This document shows positions 1-5,685 of a DNA stretch of 5,685 bases, one piece after another. This DNA comes from Caldithrix sp. (lineage in GTDB: Bacteria > KSB1 > UBA2214 > DYKH01). Below the pieces are notes generated by a model. It was given only the letters and a program-made list of their open reading frames with translations, was not told the origin of the DNA and did no database searches. Each line of letters starts with the position of its first letter. Within the stretch, counting starts at the first letter, position 1. Location of the stretch: contig DYKH01000282.1 in NCBI GenBank assembly GCA_020722685.1, positions 1-5,685 on the forward strand, read 5' to 3'. Position numbers and translations under genes: made by a program.

Positions 1-66
1 GGGCCAATCAGGAGGGAGGAGTTTTACGCTTTTATTAGTCAGAGTGATGAAGTAAAAGCACACTAA
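1..66 (+). CDS. Possible 3' end of a convergent gene (partial, tentative)
   Basis: Frame 1 on the plus strand is open from the window edge to a TAA at 64-66. It encodes 21 residues, charged and hydrophilic, ending in EVKAH, as a normal protein C-terminus might. The minus-strand operon ends at 107 with its terminator at 76-101, so a convergent neighbour here would make sense. Against it: 66 nt is too short for coding statistics, and the other two plus frames are also open for most of this stretch. The codon-aligned minus frame is open too, starting with a GTG at 75-73, but it has no Shine-Dalgarno motif. The product is not recognised. Confidence 0.3.
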   Translation, partial: GPIRREEFYAFISQSDEVKAH

Positions 67-75
67 TTTTAACAC

Positions 76-101
76 AAAAAGCCGGCACATCTGGCCGGCT
101 T
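76..101 (-). terminator. Rho-independent terminator closing the structural operon
   Basis: Read on the minus strand, an 8-bp perfect stem (AAGCCGGC and GCCGGCTT, plus-strand arms 94-101 and 79-86) encloses a 7-nt loop. A run of five T (76-80) closes the structure, the first two lying in the stem. It begins 5 nt after the TAA of the last gene. On the plus strand the stem is followed by TCAAAG and no T tract, so it should act mainly on minus-strand transcripts. It marks the end of the neck-sheath-tube transcription unit. Confidence 0.9.
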
Positions 102-106
102 CAAAG

Positions 107-889
107 TTAGTTAGGGAAGTTGTAAGGTGTCCCGTAACTGTTGGGGTTGATGGTGGTCTCTTGCGCACCGGGTGTGAAGTTAGCGGCAGGCAATGCAACG
201 GGAACGACGCGGTCAAACTGAATGCTAACGCCCTCAGCGATGGTCACCACATCTGTCTGCACGCTGGTGCTCCAGCTCTCAATCATGGCGTATTCCAGGT
301 ATACCGCAGCCAGCACTGAACCAGTGGGCTCCGTTGCTCCTTGAATGTTGTTGTTGCCACGAGTCTTGAAGATGAGCAGCAAGCCGAACGGAATGCCAAA
401 GGCTTCCGAGTTCAGGTTCATCATGATGTCGCCCATAGGAGCATTGGCGCCAGGCAACGTCTCACCACGAGAATCCAGGATGGGCGAGAAAGCTCCCAAG
501 GACACCCGTTCAAGGGCATACAGAATGTTCTGCTGGCTTGCCAACAGTTTCTGAAATGCCAGAGTGGGCTGGTTCTTTCCACGGGTGAAGAAGCTGCGGT
601 TTGAGCCAATTTCAAACAACCGCGTGAGTTGCGTGCTGTCATTCATGGTGATGCCGTCAGCCAGGCCGATGGGTACCAGGACCGTAGATTCATTCGCGGA
701 GGTGATTGCAGTGAACCGGGCAGGGCCAGCGTACATGATGGTGGAGTCAGGCGTTGCAGAATACTGAGCAAACCGTTCGTAGCCATCTTGCGCGGCGGCA
801 AAGTCCGACACATATTCATTTTTCCAGTCCCAAAGGACGGAATAGCCAGTTTGTTCAACTGTTGTTAGGGTATCTGTTGGAAATGCCAT
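107..889 (-). CDS. Probable tail tube protein (260 aa)
   Basis: Likely the inner tube of the contractile tail, through which DNA passes. The call rests mainly on position: it starts 7 nt after the stop of the sheath gene, where myoviruses normally carry the tube gene. It is the last gene before the terminator. The protein has no signal peptide or convincing membrane segment. It is rich in beta-type stretches, with a segment around residues 91-130 (LFEIGSNRSFF, then RGKNQPTLAFQKLL) that resembles, to my eye, the loop and strand region of tube-like virion proteins. The C-terminal 30 residues are rich in Pro, Asn, Thr and Gly and are probably an extended tail. The ATG start has an AGGT motif 5 nt upstream, a modest ribosome binding site. 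At 260 aa it is longer than many tube proteins (about 110-170 aa), so another virion protein remains possible. Confidence 0.6.
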   Translation of the reverse strand: MAFPTDTLTTVEQTGYSVLWDWKNEYVSDFAAAQDGYERFAQYSATPDSTIMYAGPARFTAITSANESTVLVPIGLADGITMNDSTQLTRLFEIGSNRSFFTRGKNQPTLAFQKLLASQQNILYALERVSLGAFSPILDSRGETLPGANAPMGDIMMNLNSEAFGIPFGLLLIFKTRGNNNIQGATEPTGSVLAAVYLEYAMIESWSTSVQTDVVTIAEGVSIQFDRVVPVALPAANFTPGAQETTINPNSYGTPYNFPN

Positions 890-896
890 GGGTTAC

Positions 897-2810
897 CTAT
901 ACCTGCAGCGTAATGTCAATGTAGTTATTGGGGTATGGCAGCTCAGCAGAGATGACGCATACCGTGCTATCGGCGGCATTGGGATTTTGGCCCAAGCTCA
1001 CCAATTTGGATCCTGACCGCATGGGAGCTCCAATCTGGGGCAACTTTGCGGCAATTAGCGTGCGGATGCCGGCGTTGACCGTCTGGGTCATGACGGCGAT
1101 GGTGTCAGCCACCACGTTCCATTTACCAACATAAGGCTCCAACAGCGTCTTGAAATAGTAAGCCACTGCGTCCGTATCACGTTGAAGCATAATTTCCTGA
1201 CTCGTAATGTTGGCCATGTTGGTGGTCAAGCTATGACGGCAGTACGGCACGCCTCCCTGATTCTTCTGGACCACCAAGCAGGTTCCTGCACCCGCGATGA
1301 GGTTCAACTGGCTCTTGGTGTAGAAGAAGTTGCTGTGCATCAGGTCAGTAATGCCCGGAACAGTCAGATTGGTGAAGCTCTGTTGACTAGGCTCACCGGC
1401 GCTCAGGCCCGCAATGGCCGCAGCCAGGTAATAGCCAGGCAGGTAGACGGTGCTGGTGCCAATCGGAACGCCCACAATGTCAGGCTGCACATGCCACACA
1501 CGGCTGTCCGCAAATGTGGAGCTTACGTCGGCAATATTCTGAGCCATTTGCTGCGTGGTCAGGTTGCGGGTGACGTAGTAGGAAACACCCGTGGCAGCTG
1601 CTGTTGGGCCAGTGATGATTAACTGTTGGTTGCTGACGACAGTCTGGACCGTGTAAGAACCAGTTGAGGTCACCACCAGGTCAGAGGGGTTAACGCCATC
1701 GCTGATGAATGTGGCGTTAGTGGCCGTCAGAATGTAGCCAGGACCACTGGGGTTAACTGCAATGCTGGCCCCGGTGTTTTGATGGCTTGCGGTGTATTCA
1801 CCAATATCCATGGAAGTAGCTTGTGCGGTGTTGCAGCACATGACGCGGAAGTCAGAGTTCACCGGCAAGCTCATGTCATCTACATTGGCCTGGATGGCGG
1901 TCAGCACATCAATCTGCTGGGTCAGCGGGCAAATGCAGTACATGTACTGGTTTTCCAGTGCCTCAACAGCACCTAGATAGCCGTCCAGGTCATCTGCCGA
2001 AACGGCAATGCCATAAATGGGAACCGTGCCTCCGGCACCTGCCATGGCGCATTGAACACCGACGGCCAAGCGGTTTACAGGAACAATGGCTCCGAGAGTG
2101 CCAGTGATGTCGTCAACCGTATTAAAGGTCAGCACCACATTGGTGATATCCTGTCTCAGCGCTTCGTACTGAACATAAATGTCTCCAGAAACCAGTGTGC
2201 CATAAGTTGTCTGGGCATCTCCTTTAATGGTGACGGTCCCATCAACTCCGACGTTGTCCAACTGCAAGCTGGAAGGATCAATGAGCACATCGTCGTAATT
2301 ATTCGTCACCGAAATAGTGACGGCTCCAGAGCTTCTCAGGGTATCCGCCAGGGTGAGCTGAGTGGAAGTGATGGGCTGATAGGCAAAGGTGTTCTGGGAG
2401 GTGCCGTCAGCAAAGGTAACAGTCACCGGGTTGCCCAGAGCAATTCTCGCAGCTGAGTAGCTGGGCTGCCCCGCTCCGGCTGTAACCACGTTGCCTGCTG
2501 CCGTGCCGGTTCCCTCATAAATCTGAATGAGGGCGTTTGAGGTATAGACCTCGACGCTCCCACTCACAGGCAGTTGGCCCGCATAGGGGCTGGGCAAAGA
2601 GTAAGTGCTGGTGTCGCCTACGCCACTGGCGCTGGCCGAAAAGGTGCCTGCAAAACATGTCACATTAGCTGCAGGGTCCCCCGCGGTATACTGCACCACA
2701 TTATAAGCTGGACCCACGATAACGGTAGGCAAGACAGGCACTGAGGAGTTGGTGCCGCCACCAGTAATAATCTCCTCGGTTACCTCTACGCCAGGAGCTG
2801 TATAAGCCAT
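897..2810 (-). CDS. Contractile tail sheath protein (637 aa)
   Basis: Forms the outer contractile sheath around the tail tube and drives injection when it shortens. The N-terminus MAYTAPGVEVTEE is the typical sheath opening with the PGV motif. Residues 211-325 carry the common core (IYVQYEALRQDITNV, then LGAIVPVNRLAVGV, then YCICPLTQQIDVLTAIQANV). Residues 437-570 hold the most conserved C-terminal part: RVWHVQPDIVG, LPGYYLAAAIAGLSAG, QQSFTNL, QLNLIAGAG, RHSLTTN and LEPYVGKWNV. The protein ends in a beta strand (YIDITLQV), as sheath subunits do for strand exchange with neighbours. Residues about 50-200 and 343-412 are beta-rich, Gly/Thr/Ser-rich regions that look like surface or insertion domains. 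The length is near that of T4 gp18. The ATG has GGAG 5 nt upstream, and a 28-nt gap separates it from the preceding gene. This is a confident family call. Confidence 0.93.
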   Translation of the reverse strand: MAYTAPGVEVTEEIITGGGTNSSVPVLPTVIVGPAYNVVQYTAGDPAANVTCFAGTFSASASGVGDTSTYSLPSPYAGQLPVSGSVEVYTSNALIQIYEGTGTAAGNVVTAGAGQPSYSAARIALGNPVTVTFADGTSQNTFAYQPITSTQLTLADTLRSSGAVTISVTNNYDDVLIDPSSLQLDNVGVDGTVTIKGDAQTTYGTLVSGDIYVQYEALRQDITNVVLTFNTVDDITGTLGAIVPVNRLAVGVQCAMAGAGGTVPIYGIAVSADDLDGYLGAVEALENQYMYCICPLTQQIDVLTAIQANVDDMSLPVNSDFRVMCCNTAQATSMDIGEYTASHQNTGASIAVNPSGPGYILTATNATFISDGVNPSDLVVTSTGSYTVQTVVSNQQLIITGPTAAATGVSYYVTRNLTTQQMAQNIADVSSTFADSRVWHVQPDIVGVPIGTSTVYLPGYYLAAAIAGLSAGEPSQQSFTNLTVPGITDLMHSNFFYTKSQLNLIAGAGTCLVVQKNQGGVPYCRHSLTTNMANITSQEIMLQRDTDAVAYYFKTLLEPYVGKWNVVADTIAVMTQTVNAGIRTLIAAKLPQIGAPMRSGSKLVSLGQNPNAADSTVCVISAELPYPNNYIDITLQV

Positions 2811-2815
2811 TAGAT

Positions 2816-2819
2816 CTCC
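2816..2819 (-). promoter_or_regulatory. Shine-Dalgarno site of the sheath gene
   Basis: GGAG on the minus strand, 5 nt before the ATG at 2810-2808. The 28-nt space between the two genes holds this site but no hairpin or convincing promoter, so the sheath gene is probably read from the upstream transcript. Confidence 0.6.
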
Positions 2820-2838
2820 GGTTTAATTTTGGAAAGGG

Positions 2839-3480
2839 TCATGAGGGCTGGGAGATATTTTGCTGAGCCCCATTAACGCTGAGGAAGCAGTTTTTCATTA
2901 TCACGCCATCTTGACTATACATGTATAATTCTTCATGGCTCCAGGGGATGCCAATGACCACTTCAAAAGTGGTGGGGCTGTCCCCTGCCTGAGCCGTGTC
3001 CGTGGGAGCCAAACTTGAAACAGTTATGCCTGGCTGCCCAAAAGTCTTGTAACCATTACTTCCCGCCAGAAGTGGAGCTGACCATAGATAAAAATGAGAG
3101 ACTGCGTCTGTCAGCAAATCACAGGTGCCCTGGTTTCTTGCCTGAATTTTAATGCTACTGGTCCCCTCATACATGATCATGTAGCTGGCGTCGTTATTAC
3201 CCCTGTTTACATAGGGCCCTTCCGACTTAACCATACTGTTATCAATGCCTAAGGTGCGGGTGCTGTAGGCTCCGCGGTCAATGAGAATGCGCGGCTTTTC
3301 GTTGGCCTTGACCTCATAGTAGTTGTCAATGCTGGTGATGAGCAGCTGACTCTTGGTTTCGTCAGGGTCATACTGCAGGTTGTTGTTCTTCCCTATGGGG
3401 TAGTTCTGAAAGAAGTAAATCAGAGGGTTACGCAGGAGGTAATAATGCTCCAGGGGGGAAAACTTATGTGCGTATGTCAC
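2839..3480 (-). CDS. Probable tail terminator / tail completion protein (213 aa)
   Basis: Likely caps the head-proximal end of the tail and joins it to the neck. Evidence is position plus sequence pattern. It lies directly before the sheath gene and after the probable head-closure gene. Residues 62-74 (KPRILIDRGAYST) followed by an IKIQARNQGTCDLLTDAVSHF stretch beginning at residue 110 look like the strand-then-helix core of tail-terminator proteins, in which a strand on chemical or sequence-identity features leads to an amphipathic helix. A further strand pair lies at 172-188 (FEVVIGIPWSHEELYMY). The start is GTG, in a GTGA overlap of 4 nt with the preceding stop, and GGAGG lies 7 nt upstream. 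Overlap and strong site suggest coupled, efficient translation. No close family is recognised with certainty; a generic neck protein is the alternative. Confidence 0.5.
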   Translation of the reverse strand: MTYAHKFSPLEHYYLLRNPLIYFFQNYPIGKNNNLQYDPDETKSQLLITSIDNYYEVKANEKPRILIDRGAYSTRTLGIDNSMVKSEGPYVNRGNNDASYMIMYEGTSSIKIQARNQGTCDLLTDAVSHFYLWSAPLLAGSNGYKTFGQPGITVSSLAPTDTAQAGDSPTTFEVVIGIPWSHEELYMYSQDGVIMKNCFLSVNGAQQNISQPS

Positions 3481-4490
3481 TGCATAGCCTCCACGGCATT
3501 GAGGTCCAGAGTGTTTCCGGGAAAGGCGGCTGGGTTAACGGCCGCATTGTTGGTCGGATTCAGCCATGGATTCTGGCGACTCATGAGAGCACTCAGATAG
3601 TTCTTGGAAGGCAGGGACAGGGCTAGGTGGTACTCCACCATTTCCTTGTCCAGCTCTGTCAGGGATAGAATCTGTCTCACCACCGTGCTCTGCATTTCAG
3701 TGTTTTCAATGGCCTCAATAAGAAACATCTTCCCATCCGGGATACGGTATATGAGATCTCTTGGAGAGATCACCGGAAAGTTGGTGGTCCAGCCCCTTAT
3801 CTCACTAGGCTCCGTCTTGCCAAACTCCATCTCCAGCTCAGATTTCACTAGAGGGTCATACTGCGCCAGTGTGTACACAGGCTTGTAGTAGCCCCCCTCA
3901 AAGCTCGTGTTGTAACAACTGTCACAATGGTCGCTCATCATCTTCTGGTACTTATAGCTCCAGCAGATGGGACAGCGTTTACCGGATACCTTCCTTTTGA
4001 AGATAAGACTTGGAACCCCGGCAAACTTCCTCAGGAAAACCCACTCTCTTCGGGTTATATCCAAAGCCGCATTCTGCACCAGCGCCAGGTTTCTCTGATT
4101 GAATGTGGTCACCATTGGGGAGACGAATACTCCATCAGGACCTTGGGCCTCCACGAAGATGAAGGGCTGATTATATTTTAGGTTGATTTTGTTTCCCATG
4201 AAGGTATATGCATAGGAAGAAATATAACCAGGGGTTATCAGCTCAAATGGACCCGTCTCGGAGACGCTATAATAAATGCCGAACGTCTCATACTGAGAAC
4301 CTGGAGCAGGGTAAATCTCCACCGTAAGGCCACTCCACCAGTTAGGCGTTAACCGTACTGACAGGCTGGTGTCAATATTGGTGGGTTGCTCAGGGTAATA
4401 CCCAGTGGAAGCCGGACTATAGCTGCGCAGGTAATACTTATCTGTGCGAAAGCCCGGGGAGAATGGGTACGGGATGAGGGATGGGAACAT
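3477..4490 (-). CDS. Fn3-like / zinc-ribbon neck protein, probable head closure (337 aa)
   Basis: Three parts can be seen. Residues about 43-128 resemble a fibronectin type III or Ig-like beta domain: alternating strands, the GPFELITPG motif, and a final strand with FVEAQGPDGVFVSP. Residues 173-192 carry two CxxC pairs (C173, C176, C189, C192) with 12 residues between them, a typical four-cysteine zinc-ribbon or treble-clef arrangement. Residues about 232-285 (PRDLIYRIPDGKMFLIEAIE, then VRQILSLTEL) resemble the small barrel of head-closure or connector proteins. The last 30 residues are low-complexity Asn/Pro/Ala. The gene sits between the probable adaptor and tail-terminator genes, which fits a head-closure (stopper) role. 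The ATG is 1 nt after the previous stop and lacks a Shine-Dalgarno motif, so translation is probably coupled. The cysteine motif is seen directly; zinc binding and the neck role are inferred. Confidence 0.5.
   Translation of the reverse strand: MFPSLIPYPFSPGFRTDKYYLRSYSPASTGYYPEQPTNIDTSLSVRLTPNWWSGLTVEIYPAPGSQYETFGIYYSVSETGPFELITPGYISSYAYTFMGNKINLKYNQPFIFVEAQGPDGVFVSPMVTTFNQRNLALVQNAALDITRREWVFLRKFAGVPSLIFKRKVSGKRCPICWSYKYQKMMSDHCDSCYNTSFEGGYYKPVYTLAQYDPLVKSELEMEFGKTEPSEIRGWTTNFPVISPRDLIYRIPDGKMFLIEAIENTEMQSTVVRQILSLTELDKEMVEYHLALSLPSKNYLSALMSRQNPWLNPTNNAAVNPAAFPGNTLDLNAVEAMQ
3488..3492 (-). promoter_or_regulatory. Shine-Dalgarno site that fixes the GTG start
   Basis: GGAGG on the minus strand, 7 nt before the GTG at 3480-3478. 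It lies inside the last codons of the upstream gene. It is the best ribosome binding site in the window and supports choosing the GTG over any later in-frame ATG. Confidence 0.75.
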
Positions 4491-4491
4491 A

Positions 4492-4935
4492 TTAAAAGTA
4501 AGGGAAAGTTCCGATATCCGAAGGCAGCCAGTTGAAGCCAGATTCTATATTCATTTCAGTTTTGTAAGCCTTTGACAAAGTTAAGAACTGGTTCATGTAA
4601 TTGTCAGCCAACTGCGTATATGGTTCCATGCGCTCTTCCAGATTGACCTGGATATTACCGTCAGAATAAGGCAGGCTGTTGCGGGCAAAGAAAGCCGCTT
4701 GTCCCTGGAATAGATAAGCCAGGGTGCCCATGAGCAATATGCCACCATCTGGGAAAGAGACGGTGTTGAACGTGGACAGCGGCGGTATGAAATTGAAAGC
4801 CTGAACCGCAAAGTTCATGGACAGGTTTATGCGGTCTTCCGTGAACTCAACATTATCCAGAAGGTAATTGGTTTCAGGGTTATCCTGAATAAACAGGGAG
4901 ACTTGTTGCGCAGTTAAAGGGGGCTGGTATGACAA
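4492..4935 (-). CDS. Probable head-tail adaptor (head completion) protein (147 aa)
   Basis: Likely binds the portal ring and extends the head-tail connector. The protein is largely helical: helices are suggested at about 7-17, 31-48, 64-84 and 98-127, joined by a proline turn (IPPLST, 50-55) and an ARNSLPYSDG loop (84-93). Size and helical character fit adaptor proteins, and it starts the neck series before the closure and tail-completion genes. No family signature is certain, so the function rests on gene order. The start is TTG, 22 nt inside the end of speD, with GAGAGG 9 nt upstream. The next in-frame ATG is at residue 40, which would remove the first helices, so TTG is preferred. Translation is probably coupled to speD. 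Confidence 0.5.
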   Translation of the reverse strand: MSYQPPLTAQQVSLFIQDNPETNYLLDNVEFTEDRINLSMNFAVQAFNFIPPLSTFNTVSFPDGGILLMGTLAYLFQGQAAFFARNSLPYSDGNIQVNLEERMEPYTQLADNYMNQFLTLSKAYKTEMNIESGFNWLPSDIGTFPYF

Positions 4936-5279
4936 GGTATGAGGCCTCTCTGTGTTTCCGTAACAGTGAGGTGTTTGGCCTCAAAAACTTCCTTGAGATA
5001 TTCCATAGCTGCAGAGCCTTCAATGCTTCCACAGGTGAAAACGTCAATCGCTGCATAGCAGTGCTCAGGCCACGTGTGACAGGTTAAATCACTTTCCTGG
5101 ACAATCACGGCGCCACTTACACCATGCGGGTTGAACTGGTGGAAAACAGAGTTGACGATGGTACACTTTGCAAGCTCGGCGGCCTTTTCCAAAGCCGCCT
5201 GCACGTGCTCCACATTAGAGATGACCTCCGGGTTGCACCCATAGAGGTCAGCCGTTATCTGGTGTCCGAGAAAGTCCAA
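4914..5279 (-). CDS. speD: S-adenosylmethionine decarboxylase proenzyme (class 1B, pyruvoyl-dependent)
   Basis: Cytosolic enzyme that decarboxylates S-adenosylmethionine to the aminopropyl donor for spermidine synthesis. The 121 residues align without gaps to the Thermotoga maritima enzyme as I recall it, so its numbering applies. The self-cleavage site is Glu62-Ser63 in VQESDLT; Ser63 would become the pyruvoyl group. The processing and catalytic residues Ser55 (HGVSG), His68 (CHTWPE) and Cys83 (FTCG) are all present, as are Phe49, Trp70 and Glu72 near the substrate site. Cleavage would give a 62-residue beta and a 59-residue alpha chain. The C-terminus is about 9 residues shorter than in Thermotoga, beyond the catalytic core. 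The start is TTG, chosen because it matches the family N-terminus (FLGHQI) and no in-frame ATG lies nearby upstream; AGGG 9 nt before it is a weak site. It follows the previous stop by 4 nt and overlaps the next gene by 22 nt. Some SpeD relatives act on arginine or ornithine, so substrate is not certain. Confidence 0.93.
   Translation of the reverse strand: MDFLGHQITADLYGCNPEVISNVEHVQAALEKAAELAKCTIVNSVFHQFNPHGVSGAVIVQESDLTCHTWPEHCYAAIDVFTCGSIEGSAAMEYLKEVFEAKHLTVTETQRGLIPCHTSPL
4945..4950 (-). promoter_or_regulatory. Shine-Dalgarno site supporting the TTG start of the 147-aa gene
   Basis: GAGAGG on the minus strand, 9 nt before the TTG at 4935-4933, lying within the last codons of speD. It supports the 22-nt overlap between the two genes as real. 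Confidence 0.55.
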
Positions 5280-5283
5280 CTTT

Positions 5284-5685
5284 TCAGGCCCTGGTTTTCT
5301 TGGCCGGCTTGGCAGTTTCTGCAGCTTCCGCCACGGCTTCCTCTACAATCTTGTTGCCTTTCTCGTCAAAGCTCTCTTCCTCAAAGATAATGCCCTGCTT
5401 GCTGCCCAGTGCAGCAATGGTCGGCTTGCCATCCCCAAAGTTGGAATCAGAGACGATGGTTTCTTCTTCAAAGACAATCTTTGGCGCGCGGCGGTCTTCC
5501 TTGATGAAGTCCTTAAGAGTCTCGGCTGTTTCTTCAATATGAGCCCACCCTTTCAGAATGGCTGCAACAACGCCGGGCTTGTTTTCATCGCCTTCATGCA
5601 GAGGCACCCTGGCACCAATGGCCAAGCGGTAAATGCCACCTTCCAGGTAAAGACGTTGAGCGCTGGTATTTACGAGTACTTTCAT
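5284..5685 (-). CDS. Small acidic phage protein with basic tail, unknown function (133 aa)
   Basis: Not recognised. Its ATG is exactly at the window edge, so its own ribosome binding site is not visible and a start further upstream cannot be excluded. Residues 1-55 look like a compact domain with strands (KVLVNTSAQRLYLEGGIYRL) and a short helix (VVAAILKGWAHI). Residues 56-112 are acidic and carry two copies of an I-[VI]-F-E-E-E motif (70-75 and 99-104). Residues 113-133 are Ala/Glu-rich, then Lys-rich (AKPAKKTRA), and probably form a helix and a disordered basic end. It is 4 nt before speD and in the same transcript. Its place ahead of the neck genes is where capsid accessory or decoration proteins are often found, but that role is only a guess. 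Confidence 0.75.
   Translation of the reverse strand: MKVLVNTSAQRLYLEGGIYRLAIGARVPLHEGDENKPGVVAAILKGWAHIEETAETLKDFIKEDRRAPKIVFEEETIVSDSNFGDGKPTIAALGSKQGIIFEEESFDEKGNKIVEEAVAEAAETAKPAKKTRA
5374..5478 (-). repeat. Short internal duplication (two 18-nt copies, 87-nt spacing)
   Basis: Positions 5461-5478 and 5374-5391 match at 15 of 18 bases, with an offset of 29 codons. They encode IVFEEE and IIFEEE in the 133-aa protein. Keeping the reading frame suggests an in-gene duplication or selection for a repeated acidic strand. Confidence 0.5.

Noticed and set aside
9..51. Purine-rich AGGAGGGAGGAG (10-21) as a ribosome binding site for a plus-strand start at 49-51
   Set aside because: The ATG at 49-51 is nearly 30 nt away and is followed after one codon by a stop, so it cannot be a gene start.
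421..642. Second minus-strand frame of 73 codons within the tube gene
   Set aside because: Out-of-frame overlap within the 260-aa gene; no independent family signal and no reason to prefer it.
1182..1622. Plus-strand open frame of 146 codons opposite the sheath gene
   Set aside because: It lies fully antisense to the confidently identified sheath gene, resembles no protein I know, and is rich in His, Arg and Gln as expected from reading a biased gene backwards.
2052..2456. Plus-strand open frame of 134 codons opposite the sheath N-terminal half
   Set aside because: Antisense shadow of the sheath coding sequence with no recognisable domain; the sheath reading frame is continuous through the region.
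2811..2838. Possible promoter or terminator in the largest gap between genes
   Set aside because: Only 28 nt, with a ribosome binding site and an AT-rich stretch but no hairpin and no recognisable -35/-10 pair.
5343..5537. Second minus-strand frame of 64 codons within the 133-aa gene
   Set aside because: Lys/Arg/Leu/Ser-rich frame-shifted shadow of the acidic gene; no ribosome binding site or domain was recognised.

Overview
The window is a late structural region of a tailed bacteriophage (or prophage) with a contractile, myovirus-type tail. Seven genes lie head to tail on the minus strand, so transcription runs from position 5685 towards 107. Gaps are at most 28 nt and two gene pairs overlap. 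A clear rho-independent terminator (76-101) closes the block just after the last gene. The bacterial-type terminator and several Shine-Dalgarno motifs point to a bacterial host. Base composition is roughly balanced, and nothing here identifies the host group. I see no tRNA, integrase, insertion sequence or CRISPR array.

Layout in transcription order: (1) a small acidic protein of 133 aa with a lysine/alanine-rich tail, function unknown; (2) a complete S-adenosylmethionine decarboxylase proenzyme (SpeD, class 1B), the only evident metabolic gene; (3) a 147-aa helical protein, probably the head-tail adaptor; (4) a 337-aa protein with an Fn3-like N-terminus, a four-cysteine zinc-ribbon-like centre and a C-terminal part like a head-closure barrel; (5) a 213-aa protein, probably the tail terminator/completion protein; (6) the 637-aa contractile tail sheath protein, the surest structural call; (7) a 260-aa protein in the tail tube position. 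The order adaptor, closure, tail completion, sheath, tube is the classic neck-to-tail order of myoviruses. It supports the weaker calls made from sequence alone.

The most interesting feature is speD, placed between a probable head-region gene and the neck genes. It starts 4 nt after the previous stop and overlaps the next gene by 22 nt. It therefore seems to be co-transcribed with virion genes and not carried as an independent cassette. All its processing and catalytic residues are present. One idea is that late polyamine supply helps genome packaging; this is inference.

Positions 1-66 are open on the plus strand and may be the end of a convergent gene, but the fragment is too short to be sure.
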